Notes: generated by a model not told the origin, from the sequence alone. Positions 45,003-54,842 are shown, counted from the first letter of the stretch. The stretch is DNA of 64,000 nt from JBNNGK01 sp050268245 (GCF_050268245.1 NZ_JBNNGK010000009.1:124001-188000); one strand, 5' to 3'. Translations and numbers: made by a program.

Positions 45003-46268
45003 TTATTCCACCAATGCGCGGGAAAGAATGCTTAACGCGTCATTAAACTGATCGTCTGGAATGGTCAGCGGATACAAGAAGCGGATCACGTTACCGTTTA
45101 CCCCGCAACTCAGCAGCAGTAAGCCCGCTTGTAAGGCTTTTTGTTGTACCTGACGGGTAAAGTCCGGCGACGGTTTACCCGTCAGTGGATCATTGAATTC
45201 CACCGCAACCATCGAACCTTGCGCACGAATGTCGGCGATCGCCGGGCAGCTTTCGCGCGCCCCTTGTAAAACTTCAACCAAGTGCTGCCCTAAACGTTGG
45301 GCGCGCTGGCACAACTGTTCTTCTTCAATCACATCCATCACCGCATGTGCAGCAGCAACGGCCAACGGGTTACCCGCGTAGGTGCCACCCAGCCCGCCGG
45401 GAGCGGGCGCATCCATAACATCAGCACGACCGGCGACCGCAGACAATGGCATCCCCCCCGCCAGGCTTTTCGCCATGGTGATCAGATCGGGCTTAACCGA
45501 GTAATGCTCCATCGCAAACAGTTTGCCGGTACGCGCAAAGCCGGTCTGCACTTCATCGGCAATCAGCAGAATACCTTGCTCATCACAGAGCGCGCGTAAC
45601 GCCTGCATAAACGCCGGGGGCGCAACGTTGAAGCCGCCCTCGCCCTGCACGGGTTCCAGCACAATGGCAGCCACCTGTTTCACATCAATATCCGCTTTGA
45701 AAATACGTTCGAGGCTGGTCATCGCATCTTCGGTGGTGACGCCATATAACGCATTGGGATACTGGCCGTGGAACACGGAACCGGGGAAGGGACCAAACCC
45801 GAGTTTGTAGGGAGCCACTTTGCCGGTTAACGCCATGGTCATATAGGTACGGCCATGGAAACCGCCGCCAAAGGTAATTACGCCGGGCCTGCCGGTATAC
45901 GCTCGGGCAATTTTCACTGCGTTCTCTACCGCTTCAGCACCCGTGGTAAAGAACGCGGTTTTACATGGCCCCTCAATCGGGGCTCGTTGGTTGATACGTT
46001 CTGCCAGAGAAACATAACTTTCATAAGGCACGATTTGATAGGCGGTGTGGGTAAACGCTTGCAACTGTTTTTCAATCGCGGCGATCACTTTCGGGTGACG
46101 GTGACCGGTGTTCAACACCGCAATGCCAGCGGCAAAATCGATCACGCGGTTGCCCTCGACATCCCATAGCGTGGCATTTTCTGCACGCTCGGCGTAAAAA
46201 TCGCACATGACTCCCACGCCACGCGGGGTGGCATTTTGACGACGTTGATTCAGTTCTGCGTTTTTCAT
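45003..46268 (-). CDS. gabT: 4-aminobutyrate aminotransferase
   Basis: GabT transfers the amino group of GABA to 2-oxoglutarate, giving succinate semialdehyde and glutamate. The product is 421 residues, a class III PLP aminotransferase. The PLP lysine is K267 in LITMAKSLAGGMP; LIADEVQTGFARTG (aspartate that binds the pyridine nitrogen) precedes it and FFTTGAEAVENAVKIAR lies near 106. It heads the leftward gabT-gabD-permease cluster and is divergent from the MocR-type regulator, 121 bases away. Confidence 0.96.
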   Translation of the reverse strand: MKNAELNQRRQNATPRGVGVMCDFYAERAENATLWDVEGNRVIDFAAGIAVLNTGHRHPKVIAAIEKQLQAFTHTAYQIVPYESYVSLAERINQRAPIEGPCKTAFFTTGAEAVENAVKIARAYTGRPGVITFGGGFHGRTYMTMALTGKVAPYKLGFGPFPGSVFHGQYPNALYGVTTEDAMTSLERIFKADIDVKQVAAIVLEPVQGEGGFNVAPPAFMQALRALCDEQGILLIADEVQTGFARTGKLFAMEHYSVKPDLITMAKSLAGGMPLSAVAGRADVMDAPAPGGLGGTYAGNPLAVAAAHAVMDVIEEEQLCQRAQRLGQHLVEVLQGARESCPAIADIRAQGSMVAVEFNDPLTGKPSPDFTRQVQQKALQAGLLLLSCGVNGNVIRFLYPLTIPDDQFNDALSILSRALVE

Positions 46269-46389
46269 GATGTTCTCTCCGGTCAGTACCCGTTAAACTT
46301 TTCATTCACACTAATGAAACAATGACGTTTATTTACACAGGATGTGGCTCTATAATCGAGTGCCAGTTACGATTAATTAAGGGATCCAA

Positions 46390-47901
46390 TTGCGCTCTTT
46401 GTGTGGCGATCTATTATTGCAGCGCCTCGGCGAACAACCTGATGAAAAGCTGCATAAGCGGCTATATCGAGCCATCCGCATCAGCATTTTGGATGGCAGT
46501 TTGCCGCCGTCCAGCCGTTTACCGGCCTCGCGTGATTTAGCGCAGGAACTTGGCCTGTCTCGCAACACGGTTTTAACGGTTTATGAACAACTACTGGCAG
46601 AAGGCTATGTTCTGTCACGCCGAGGAAGTGGAACATTCGTCGCTGAAACGGTGCCGGATAGTTGTTTATCCACCGGGAGCACGCCAATCCACAGTGACAA
46701 TGCAGAACGCCCTATTACGCTCTCGGAGCGTGGGGAAACGCTGCTGCAACATGCCAGCGCCAGCCCCAAACAGTGGGGTGCCTTTATTCCCGGCGTGCCA
46801 GACGTCAACGCTTTCCCACATCAGCTATTCAGCAAAATTCAGGCGCGTATTAGCCGCCGCCCAACACCACAGCGGCTGACCTACAGCAATCAGGGCGGTA
46901 GCCCGGAGTTACAACATGCGTTGGTCGATTATCTGCGTGTCGCACGTTCGGTGCGTTGCTCGCCGGAACAAATCCTGATAACCGAAGGCATTCATCAAGC
47001 TATCGATCTGGTAACTCGCATGCTGTGTAATCCGCGTGATGAGGTATGGATTGAGGAGCCGGGTTACTGGGGGATCCGCAATATTCTGCGTATGAATGAT
47101 TTGGATATACGTCCGCAGGTGGTGGATGAAGCAGGCATGGTGCCTCCCGAACGGGTTAAAGGCGCGCCAAAGCTGATTTTCGTCACGCCATCGCATCAAT
47201 ATCCATTGGGTTCAGTGATGAGCCTGGCACGTCGCCAACGTTTGCTGGCGATCGCGCGGCACGCAGGCGGCTGGATTGTTGAGGATGATTACGACAGTGA
47301 GTTCCGCTTCTCTGGTCAGCCGATCCCGGCCTTACAGGGGCTGGAAGCGGATGCGCCGGTGATCTACATCGGCACCTTTAGCAAAACGCTGTATCCAGCT
47401 CTGCGCCTTGGCTACGTTGTGTTACCGAAACCGTTGGTTGGCGCGCTGAAAACCGCTCACGCTGAGCTGTATCGGGGGGGCCATCTGTTGATTCAAACCG
47501 CTCTGGCGCAGTTTATACAGGAAGGCCATTACAGCGCGCATATTCGCCGTATGCGATTACTGTATGCCAAACGCCGCGCCTTTCTTAGCGCGCTGATCGA
47601 GCAGCATGTTGGCAAACAGGCACTGAGTGAGTTCAACAACAACGCCGGTCTGCACCTGATCCTCAACCTGCCCGACAGCGCCGACGACGTCGCGATTGCC
47701 GCGGCCGCCAGCGAACGCGGCGTATTAGTGCGGCCGCTTTCGCGCTATTACATGCTCCCCAACCACCGACGCGGCTTACTGATGGGCTTCGCCTGCGTGC
47801 CGGAGGCGCTGATGGCTGAAGCCTTCAACCTGTTATTAACGTGCCTGTTAGAGCATAAGGCATTGCCACCCGCTCTCCCCGCACAGCAGCCGGTGGGTTA
47901 A
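46390..47901 (+). CDS. MocR/GabR-family PLP-dependent transcriptional regulator
   Basis: The 503-residue product fuses a GntR-type winged helix (residues about 15-80, with SRLPASRDLAQELGLSRNTV) to a class I aminotransferase-like domain (about 110-480). The PLP lysine is visible in IGTFSKTLYPALRLGY. The divergent position next to gabT makes it the likely GabR, which in Bacillus activates gabTD when GABA binds PLP; this is inference. Translation seems to start at TTG (46390) behind AAGGGA. The 3' end overlaps the ABC-F gene on the opposite strand by 54 bases. Confidence 0.88.
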   Translation: MRSLCGDLLLQRLGEQPDEKLHKRLYRAIRISILDGSLPPSSRLPASRDLAQELGLSRNTVLTVYEQLLAEGYVLSRRGSGTFVAETVPDSCLSTGSTPIHSDNAERPITLSERGETLLQHASASPKQWGAFIPGVPDVNAFPHQLFSKIQARISRRPTPQRLTYSNQGGSPELQHALVDYLRVARSVRCSPEQILITEGIHQAIDLVTRMLCNPRDEVWIEEPGYWGIRNILRMNDLDIRPQVVDEAGMVPPERVKGAPKLIFVTPSHQYPLGSVMSLARRQRLLAIARHAGGWIVEDDYDSEFRFSGQPIPALQGLEADAPVIYIGTFSKTLYPALRLGYVVLPKPLVGALKTAHAELYRGGHLLIQTALAQFIQEGHYSAHIRRMRLLYAKRRAFLSALIEQHVGKQALSEFNNNAGLHLILNLPDSADDVAIAAAASERGVLVRPLSRYYMLPNHRRGLLMGFACVPEALMAEAFNLLLTCLLEHKALPPALPAQQPVG

Positions 47902-49464
47902 CCCTAGCGCCTGCAGAAAGGCTTCATCGTGGGAAACCACCAGCAATGCGCCGGAATAAGCCTTCAGTGCTGCCTCAATCGCCTGTAACGACACCAAATC
48001 CACATGGTTGGTTGGCTCGTCTAACACCAACAATTGCGCTAGTTCTCTGCGCCAAAGCGCACAGGCCAGCGCGGCTTTCAGACGTTCACCGCCGCTTAGC
48101 ATCCCCAATGGCAAGTGCAACCGATCTGCCCCTAACTGTAACTGCGCCAACCGGGTACGCAGTTCACCTGCCGTGAGCGGCGAATCTTCCAGCATCAAAT
48201 AATCCATCACCGAACGTGACAGATCGTAGCGATCGAGGTTTTGATCGAGATAGGCAACACTCACCGAAAGTTGGCATCGACCGGCCAACGGCGCAAGCTG
48301 ACCAATAATCACTTTGAGCAATGTCGATTTGCCACAGCCGTTTGGCCCACCGAGCGCCACGCGTGCTGGCCCGACTAATCGCCAGTTCAACGGCGGCAGC
48401 TCGACAAACGGTAGCTTTACCTGATCCAACATCAGCACCTGTTTACCCGTCGAGACGGTACTCTCTGGCAGGGTAAACAGGATCGGGGGATTGTCTTCTA
48501 CCTGCTGACGTGCTTCATACACCGCACGATCATGCGACTGTTTTTGCTCCTGATGCTGCTTGCGAAACGTCCCGATTCTCTCTTTTGCCGCACTTTTATA
48601 AGCCACCCGTTCAAAAGAGGCGATATTACGTTCATCGACACCACGCAGGGTTTTTGCTGAACGCCGCTGACTGATGTCATGTTCTTTTATTAACCGCGCC
48701 CGCGCACTTTTACGCTCCCGTGTGGCATGCTTTAATGCGTTATGTGCCGCCTGCTGTTCGCGTTCACGCTGTTGGCAGTAATCCTGATAATTGCCGCTAT
48801 AACTGCGTAATCCACCTGAGGTCATTTCCACCACACGTTGCATGCGCATCAACAATTGCCGATCGTGGCTGGCGACCAGCAATCCGCCACGCCACGCATC
48901 CAGTTGCTGATAAAGCCATTTACGCCCCTGTGCATCCAAATGATTGCTCGGCTCGTCCAACAATAGGAAGTCAGCGTCAGATATAAACGCCGCGCACAAT
49001 GCAGCACACATGCGTTCGCCTCCGCTCAGCGTGTCAACGGATCGTTGTAAGTCAAAAATGGGCAACCCTGCGGCAACAAACGCGGCGTTCAAGCGCGCTA
49101 ACCGATCCCAGTTACCTTCCAGCAGCTCCACATCTCCCACTTGCATCTCACCGCGCTGCACACGCGCCAATGCATCAACTATCTGGTCATAACCAAGCCA
49201 TGCCGCTAGGGTAACGTCTATTGGATTGTGGTTATGCTGCGCGACACTGACGATGGTACCGTTCGTCTCAACGTGTCCCGCACTGGGGGCATCGTCATTT
49301 GCCAGCAAACGTAATAAGCGGCTTTTACCGACGCCATTACGACCGACCAATGCACAGTGTCGTCGATCAAAACTTAGATTTAGTGGGCCAAACAGCGTTT
49401 CGCCGTTAGCAAACTGACAGGTCAGTTGATGTAATACCAAAGGGGATGGCGAAAAATGAGTCAT
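47848..49464 (-). CDS. ABC-F family ATP-binding protein
   Basis: The 538-residue product has two ABC domains and no membrane segments, the ABC-F arrangement of ribosome-associated ATPases. First domain: Walker A GRNGVGKS near residue 42, signature LSGGE near 142, Walker B LLLDEPSNHLD near 163. Second domain: GGPNGCGKST near 353, LSGGER near 443, LLVLDEPTNHVD near 465. The linker between them (about 225-330) is Arg/Lys/Glu-rich and probably contacts the ribosome. The subclass is not clear: some ABC-F proteins give antibiotic resistance, others are housekeeping factors. AGGAG precedes ATG at 49464. A possible regulatory leader lies upstream. Confidence 0.9.
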   Translation of the reverse strand: MTHFSPSPLVLHQLTCQFANGETLFGPLNLSFDRRHCALVGRNGVGKSRLLRLLANDDAPSAGHVETNGTIVSVAQHNHNPIDVTLAAWLGYDQIVDALARVQRGEMQVGDVELLEGNWDRLARLNAAFVAAGLPIFDLQRSVDTLSGGERMCAALCAAFISDADFLLLDEPSNHLDAQGRKWLYQQLDAWRGGLLVASHDRQLLMRMQRVVEMTSGGLRSYSGNYQDYCQQREREQQAAHNALKHATRERKSARARLIKEHDISQRRSAKTLRGVDERNIASFERVAYKSAAKERIGTFRKQHQEQKQSHDRAVYEARQQVEDNPPILFTLPESTVSTGKQVLMLDQVKLPFVELPPLNWRLVGPARVALGGPNGCGKSTLLKVIIGQLAPLAGRCQLSVSVAYLDQNLDRYDLSRSVMDYLMLEDSPLTAGELRTRLAQLQLGADRLHLPLGMLSGGERLKAALACALWRRELAQLLVLDEPTNHVDLVSLQAIEAALKAYSGALLVVSHDEAFLQALGLTHRLLCGESGWQCLML

Positions 49465-49492
49465 AAGCACTCCTGAATAAAATCAAAATATC

Positions 49493-49548
49493 CCCACCCG
49501 GCAGCAATAAGCTTGGTGGGACGCGATTTAACAGGTGTGTTTGTTCAT
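49493..49548 (-). promoter_or_regulatory. Possible leader peptide and attenuator of the ABC-F gene
   Basis: On the minus strand a six-codon frame ATG AAC AAA CAC ACC TGT TAA (MNKHTC, 49548-49528) lies 84 bases before the ABC-F start. It is followed by a hairpin CCCACC (49520-49515) / GGTGGG (49498-49493), containing AGC/GCT inside, then an AT-rich run GATATTTTGATTTT. This layout resembles ribosome-stalling attenuators of antibiotic-inducible ABC-F genes. The leader's own ribosome site is weak (GGAG twelve bases upstream), so the call is tentative. Confidence 0.35.
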
Positions 49549-49833
49549 TTTCAGTCAGGACTCCAACAAGAAGGTAAGCTGTATATAGCAAGTGAATACT
49601 AACTCAGCAATGAGTCAGGATGCAAACCGCACGCCGGTTTTATGATGTACTTCACATTCAGCACAACGCTGATTTCAAACTCATCGAACAACGGCTAGAT
49701 TTATCTCATCCGACCACTTAATGGATCAGACTGCAACCCTCAGATGCATGGCCTGCGGCTTGCGGTATTTGGTACCCCACAGTGAACATAACAATAACGA
49801 TGGGTCGATGATTGTCGCCCACTGGAGACTGCA
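49549..49833. other. ABC-F / fadH divergent intergenic region
   Basis: This stretch should carry the promoters of the ABC-F gene and fadH. I found no palindrome that I could confidently call a FadR site and no further gene. GGAGACTGCA precedes the fadH ATG. Confidence 0.35.
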
Positions 49834-51855
49834 ATGAGCGCCTACCCACACCTGCTGACACCGCTGGATCTTGGCTTCACCACCCTGAAAAATCGGGTGT
49901 TGATGGGATCGATGCATACCGGCTTGGAAGAACTGCCCGACGGGCCGCAAAGAATGGCGGCTTTCTATGCCGAGCGTGCCGCCGCTGGCGTCGCGCTGAT
50001 CGTCACCGGTGGCATCGCACCCAATGAAAAAGGTGTGGTCTATCGCGGTGCTTCGGTGTTCAATCAACCGCAGCAGGTGGCACATCATCGCATCGTGACT
50101 GAGGCAGTCCATCAGGCCGGTGGGAAAATTGCATTACAAATACTGCACGCCGGGCGTTATAGCTACCAACCTCAGCCCGTCGCCCCTTCTGCATTGCAAG
50201 CCCCGATCAACCCTTTTGCACCTGCCGCCCTCACCCATCAGCAGATTGAACAAACCATTGCTGATTTTGCCCACTGTGCCGCATTGGCGCAGCAAGCGGG
50301 GTACGATGGTGTCGAAGTGATGGGTTCCGAAGGTTATTTAATCAACCAATTTCTGGTCGCCCGCACGAATCAGCGCGATGACCAATGGGGCGGCAGCGTT
50401 GAAAATCGCATGCGCTTTGCGGTTGAGATTGTGCGTGCCGTGCGCCAAGCGGTAGGGCAAGAGTTCATTGTGATCTATCGCCTGTCGATGCTCGATCTGG
50501 TCGAAGAGGGCTCCAGTTGGCAAGAGATCGAACAACTGGCCATGGCGATCGAACAGGCGGGTGCCACACTGATCAACACCGGCATCGGCTGGCACGAGGC
50601 CCGTATCCCGACCATCGCCACGCTGGTGCCGCGCGCGGGCTTCAGTTGGGTCACCCGTAAACTGATGGGCAAGGTGAAGATTCCGTTGATTACCACCAAC
50701 CGTATCAACGATCCAACCGTCGCAGAACAGGTGCTGAAAGAAGGCTGTGCCGATATGGTGTCGATGGCACGTCCGTTCCTGGCCGATGCCGAATTCGTCC
50801 GTAAAGCTGCCGAAGGGCGCGCCGATGAAATCAATACCTGTATCGGCTGCAACCAAGCCTGTCTGGATCAAATTTTCGAGGGGAAACTGACCTCATGTCT
50901 GGTCAACCCGCGCGCCTGCCGTGAAAGCGAAATGCCGCTGACGCCAACGGCGCAACCGAAGCGGCTGGCGGTGGTCGGCGCAGGCCCCGCCGGTTTGGCT
51001 TTCGCCACTACCGCCGCCAGTCGCGGCCATCAGGTCACGTTATTTGATGCCGCGCCCGAGATAGGCGGCCAATTCAACATCGCCAAGCGCATTCCCGGCA
51101 AAGAAGAGTTTCATGAAACGCTACGCTATTTCCGCCGCCAACTGGTGCTGCATGAAGTGACGCTCAAACTCGGTCAACGGATAGAAGCGCAGGATCTCAT
51201 TGATTTTGATGAGGTGATTTTGGCCTGTGGTATCGTGCCTCGCACCCCGGCGATTCCCGGTATTGATAACGCCAAGGTGCTGAGCTATCTGGATGTATTA
51301 CGCGATAAAAAACCGGTCGGCCAGCGGGTGGCAATCATCGGTGCTGGCGGTATTGGTTTTGATACGGCCGAATACCTGAGCCAACACGGCGAGTCCACCA
51401 GTTTAGATACGCAGGCATTCAATCGCGAATGGGGCATCGATTCGCAGCTTGAGCAGCGTGGCGGTCTAGCCGCCAGTGGGCCAATCGTGCCGTCTCTGCC
51501 AAAACAAATTTTCCTGCTGCAACGTAAAACCAGCAAAGTGGGAGACGGACTGGGCAAAACCACCGGTTGGATCCACCGTACCAGTCTGGCGAAGCGCGGG
51601 GTAACCATGTTGAATAGCGTAAATTATCAAAAAATTGATGATGAAGGCTTGCACATCGAACGCGCCGAGCAGGCCAGTTGCCTACAAGTGGACACCATTG
51701 TGATCTGTGCCGGGCAAGAACCACGCCGCGAATTGCAACAGCCGCTGTTAGCATTGGGGAAAACCGTGCATTTGATCGGGGGAGCCGATGTCGCCGCAGA
51801 GCTGGACGCACGCCGGGCAATTGACCAAGGTACGCGGCTGGCGATGGCCGTGTAA
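49834..51855 (+). CDS. fadH: 2,4-dienoyl-CoA reductase (NADPH)
   Basis: FadH reduces 2,4-dienoyl-CoA during beta-oxidation of unsaturated fatty acids. The product is 673 residues (E. coli 672). Domains in order: an FMN-binding old-yellow-enzyme barrel (about 1-335) with catalytic Tyr168 and His254; a 4Fe-4S cluster with Cys336, Cys339, Cys343 and Cys355 (CIGCNQAC...C); and FAD/NADPH-binding domains with VVGAGPAGLAFAT near 387 and AIIGAGGIGFDTAEYL near 498. It stands alone, divergent from the ABC-F gene and convergent with rlmG. Confidence 0.97.
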   Translation: MSAYPHLLTPLDLGFTTLKNRVLMGSMHTGLEELPDGPQRMAAFYAERAAAGVALIVTGGIAPNEKGVVYRGASVFNQPQQVAHHRIVTEAVHQAGGKIALQILHAGRYSYQPQPVAPSALQAPINPFAPAALTHQQIEQTIADFAHCAALAQQAGYDGVEVMGSEGYLINQFLVARTNQRDDQWGGSVENRMRFAVEIVRAVRQAVGQEFIVIYRLSMLDLVEEGSSWQEIEQLAMAIEQAGATLINTGIGWHEARIPTIATLVPRAGFSWVTRKLMGKVKIPLITTNRINDPTVAEQVLKEGCADMVSMARPFLADAEFVRKAAEGRADEINTCIGCNQACLDQIFEGKLTSCLVNPRACRESEMPLTPTAQPKRLAVVGAGPAGLAFATTAASRGHQVTLFDAAPEIGGQFNIAKRIPGKEEFHETLRYFRRQLVLHEVTLKLGQRIEAQDLIDFDEVILACGIVPRTPAIPGIDNAKVLSYLDVLRDKKPVGQRVAIIGAGGIGFDTAEYLSQHGESTSLDTQAFNREWGIDSQLEQRGGLAASGPIVPSLPKQIFLLQRKTSKVGDGLGKTTGWIHRTSLAKRGVTMLNSVNYQKIDDEGLHIERAEQASCLQVDTIVICAGQEPRRELQQPLLALGKTVHLIGGADVAAELDARRAIDQGTRLAMAV

Positions 51856-51929
51856 CAAGACACATCCCGCTTCGGCACTGATGTAAAAAACGGTGGGTTG
51901 GCCCATGCTAGGTAAATAAGGCGCGTGAT

Positions 51930-51959
51930 AGGGGAAGCAGCGAGCACTGCTGCCCCTTT
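51930..51959 (+). terminator. Intrinsic terminator of fadH
   Basis: GGGGAAGCAG and CTGCTGCCCC pair with one mismatch around a CGAGCA loop and are followed by TTTCGTTT, 74 bases after fadH. Confidence 0.75.
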
Positions 51960-51994
51960 CGTTTGTGCATTAACGGTTGGGCGGCGAACGCCCT

Positions 51995-53140
51995 TTAATA
52001 ATCGCGACGCGCGCCCGTTTTAACCGACTTCAGCACTAAAAACTTCTTATTCGAGGCGACCGTGACGCAGTTGCCAAACAGGCGTTTCAGCTTCTGGTAA
52101 TAATCCAAATGACGGTTGCCGACGATACGCAATTCACCGCCTACTTTAAGGCAACGCTTGGCATCCAGGAACATCTGCCAGGCCGTTTCGTCGGTAATCG
52201 CATGTTGCTGGTGGAACGGAGGATTACACAGTACCGCCTGCGCACTCCCGCCATCCATACCTGCCAGCGAGTTATTCACTACAAACTGACAACGCGCCAT
52301 ATCGTCCGGCAGGTTATGTTTCACGTTCAGTTCGCTGGACGCCACCGCCATATAAGATTCATCAACGAAGGTAACCTGCGCCTCGGGGTTTTGCACCAAC
52401 GCCGTCAAACCCACCACACCGTTACCACAACCCAGATCGATAATTTCACCGCTCAGATCGCTTGGCAAATTCGCGAGGAACAGGCGTGCGCCGATATCCA
52501 GATTGCTACGCGAAAATACGTTCGCGTGGTTGCGGATCAGCATATCCGTTCCTTCCAGCAGCCAATCGGTGGTTACCGGCGCTTCCGCTGGCAGGGTGTC
52601 CGCCACCTCACTGTAGATCAAGCGCGCTTTTTTCCACGCCAGGCTGGTACGCGTTGGGCCAAGCACGCGTTCAAACAATTGCAGCGTTGAGGTATGAATA
52701 TCGCGTACCTTGGCACCGCCAATAATGACGGTATCCGCTGCCACTACCTTGCGTAGCGCACGCAGTTGCTGTTCCAGCAGCGCCAACGCCTTCGGTACTT
52801 TGATCAGCACCAATGCAGGGGATTCAGGCAGCGCATCCAGACTGCCGAGCAGCGTCACCGCGTCTGCATCCAAGCCGTTCAGTTCCAGATTATGGCGCGT
52901 GGCCAACTGGCTCATGTAAGAATCGCTAACGCTGTACGGACGGTGCGCGTGCAGCGCGCAGGCCAACGTGCCAAAATTATCGTTGAAGATAATCACCGGA
53001 CGGCCGCCAAAGTCTGATTGCTCAATGTGTTGCAGCAGATATTCGTCCGCCGCCTCCCACGCCTGCAAGGGTGTGGTTGTTTCTTGATGGGGATAACGCT
53101 CCAGCTCAAGTTGCTGTGTTCCCAGATCGAGTTGGCTCAT
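51995..53140 (-). CDS. rlmG: 23S rRNA (guanine-N2-)-methyltransferase RlmG
   Basis: RlmG methylates G1835 of 23S rRNA with S-adenosylmethionine. The product is 381 residues (E. coli 378): an N-terminal degenerate methyltransferase-like domain for RNA binding and a C-terminal catalytic domain with the SAM motif IIDLGCGNGVVGL near residue 236 and the catalytic NPPFHQQHA near 310. It is divergent from ygjP, an order kept from E. coli. Confidence 0.95.
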   Translation of the reverse strand: MSQLDLGTQQLELERYPHQETTTPLQAWEAADEYLLQHIEQSDFGGRPVIIFNDNFGTLACALHAHRPYSVSDSYMSQLATRHNLELNGLDADAVTLLGSLDALPESPALVLIKVPKALALLEQQLRALRKVVAADTVIIGGAKVRDIHTSTLQLFERVLGPTRTSLAWKKARLIYSEVADTLPAEAPVTTDWLLEGTDMLIRNHANVFSRSNLDIGARLFLANLPSDLSGEIIDLGCGNGVVGLTALVQNPEAQVTFVDESYMAVASSELNVKHNLPDDMARCQFVVNNSLAGMDGGSAQAVLCNPPFHQQHAITDETAWQMFLDAKRCLKVGGELRIVGNRHLDYYQKLKRLFGNCVTVASNKKFLVLKSVKTGARRDY

Positions 53141-53291
53141 TGCCCCTCCTGACCGTTAAAATTTGGGCTGTTTATCCCCTAAAAACGCCCGTCAGTAAAA
53201 TGTTTTTTGGTATTAATTGCCCTTTGCGGGATTTGCGCGAAAAAACCGCCTACAATGGACGGCCAGACAGCCAATCGTGAAGACCCGCTCC

Positions 53292-53798
53292 ATGCCTGAA
53301 CTCGCTTACCTGCAAGGTTATCCTGAACACCTGCAAACCCAGGTACAACAGTTGATCCACCAGCAACGGCTGGGCGATGTGCTGTTGCAACGCTATCCGC
53401 ATCTCCATGATTACACCACGGATAAGGCGCTGTATCAGTTTACGCTCGATCTGAAGAATCAGTATTTGCGCAATGCGCAACCGGTCAGCAAAGTGGCTTA
53501 TGACGGCAAAATCCATGTGATGAAGCATGCGCTCGGTCTGCATACCGCTATCTCACGCGTGCAGGGCGGCAAACTGAAAGCCAAAGCGGAAATCCGCGTC
53601 GCCACCGTGTTTAAGACCGCGCCGGAAGCCTTCTTACGCATGATCGTCGTGCATGAATTAGCGCACTTAAAAGAAAAGGATCACAATAAGGCGTTCTATC
53701 ATCTGTGCTGCCACATGGAGCCAAACTATCATCAACTGGAGTTTGATACCCGCCTCTATCTGACGTACCTCTCATTATTTGGTGCGCTCTATAGCTAA
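53292..53798 (+). CDS. ygjP: YgjP-like zinc metallopeptidase-domain protein
   Basis: YgjP belongs to a conserved family with a SprT/M48-like zinc motif; no substrate is established. The product is 168 residues (E. coli 167). The zinc motif VVHELAHLKEKDHNKAF has His121, His125 and His131 with Glu122 as the likely base. The frame is open upstream to 53217, but the ATG at 53292 (MPELAYLQGYPE) matches the family start. Confidence 0.93.
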   Translation: MPELAYLQGYPEHLQTQVQQLIHQQRLGDVLLQRYPHLHDYTTDKALYQFTLDLKNQYLRNAQPVSKVAYDGKIHVMKHALGLHTAISRVQGGKLKAKAEIRVATVFKTAPEAFLRMIVVHELAHLKEKDHNKAFYHLCCHMEPNYHQLEFDTRLYLTYLSLFGALYS

Positions 53799-53860
53799 CG
53801 GTGAGATTCCACCAATGGCATGCTAATCTGCCGGTTTGGGGTTAAGAACTGGGGTTAACT

Positions 53861-54841
53861 ATGATTCGCTTTGCTGTTGTTGGCACCAACTGGATTACTG
53901 AGCGCTTTATCGATGCCGCTCACACGAGCGGCAAAATGAAACTCAGCGCGATCTATTCACGCCGTCTGGAGCACGCCAAAGCCTTTGGCAGCAACTATCA
54001 GATAGAGCAATGTTTCGATTCCCTTGATGCATTGGCGCAATCCGACATGATTGATGCGGTATATATTGCCAGCCCAAACGCCCTGCATTGCCAACAATCA
54101 TTGCTGTTCCTGCGCCACAAAAAGCATGTTATCTGCGAAAAACCGTTGGCGTCGAACTTAAAAGAAGTCGAACAATTGCTGGCTTGCGCGCGTGAAAACC
54201 AGGTTGTGTTGTTTGAAGCCTTTAAGAGCGCGCATCTGCCAAACTTTATAACCTTGCAACACGCCTTGCCGAATATTGGCAAACTGCGTAAGGCATTAAT
54301 CAATTACTGCCAATATTCCTCCCGCTATCCACGTTATTTAGCCGGTGAAAATCCGAACACGTTTAATCCTCAGTTCTCCAACGGTTCGATCATGGATATC
54401 GGCTATTACTGTCTGGCGAGTGCGGTAGCGCTATTCGGGGCACCCAAATCAGCGATCGCCAGCGCCACATTACTGGACAGCGGCGTAGACGCACATGGCA
54501 CCGTCTGCCTGAACTACGGCGATTTTGACGTCATCCTCAGTCATTCGAAAATCAGTAACTCAGAAATCCCCAGTGAGATCCAAGGTGAAGACGGCTCGCT
54601 AATTATCGATAAAATTTCTGAATGCCAAGGCATCGCCCTCACACCACGCGGCGGTAACCGCCAAGATCTGAGCCAGATACAGCATAGCAATACGATGTTG
54701 TATGAAGCCAAAGCGTTTGCCAGCCTGATTGAAAAACAACAGGTTGAGCATCCAGGATTAGAAAACTCGCGAATCGTGGCTAGCTTGCTCACCGAAATCC
54801 GCCGTCAAACCGGCGTTATCTTCCCGGCGGACGGCGTCTGA
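53861..54841 (+). CDS. ygjR: Gfo/Idh/MocA-family oxidoreductase YgjR
   Basis: YgjR is a predicted NAD(P)-dependent sugar oxidoreductase of unknown substrate. The product is 326 residues (E. coli 328). The N-terminal Rossmann fold starts RFAVVGTNWITERF, the family EKP motif is in HVICEKPLASNL near residue 90, and the C-terminal alpha/beta substrate domain follows, with SIMDIGYYCLASAV near 175. It ends one base before the amidotransferase gene, so the two are likely co-translated. Confidence 0.93.
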   Translation: MIRFAVVGTNWITERFIDAAHTSGKMKLSAIYSRRLEHAKAFGSNYQIEQCFDSLDALAQSDMIDAVYIASPNALHCQQSLLFLRHKKHVICEKPLASNLKEVEQLLACARENQVVLFEAFKSAHLPNFITLQHALPNIGKLRKALINYCQYSSRYPRYLAGENPNTFNPQFSNGSIMDIGYYCLASAVALFGAPKSAIASATLLDSGVDAHGTVCLNYGDFDVILSHSKISNSEIPSEIQGEDGSLIIDKISECQGIALTPRGGNRQDLSQIQHSNTMLYEAKAFASLIEKQQVEHPGLENSRIVASLLTEIRRQTGVIFPADGV

Positions 54842-54842
54842 A

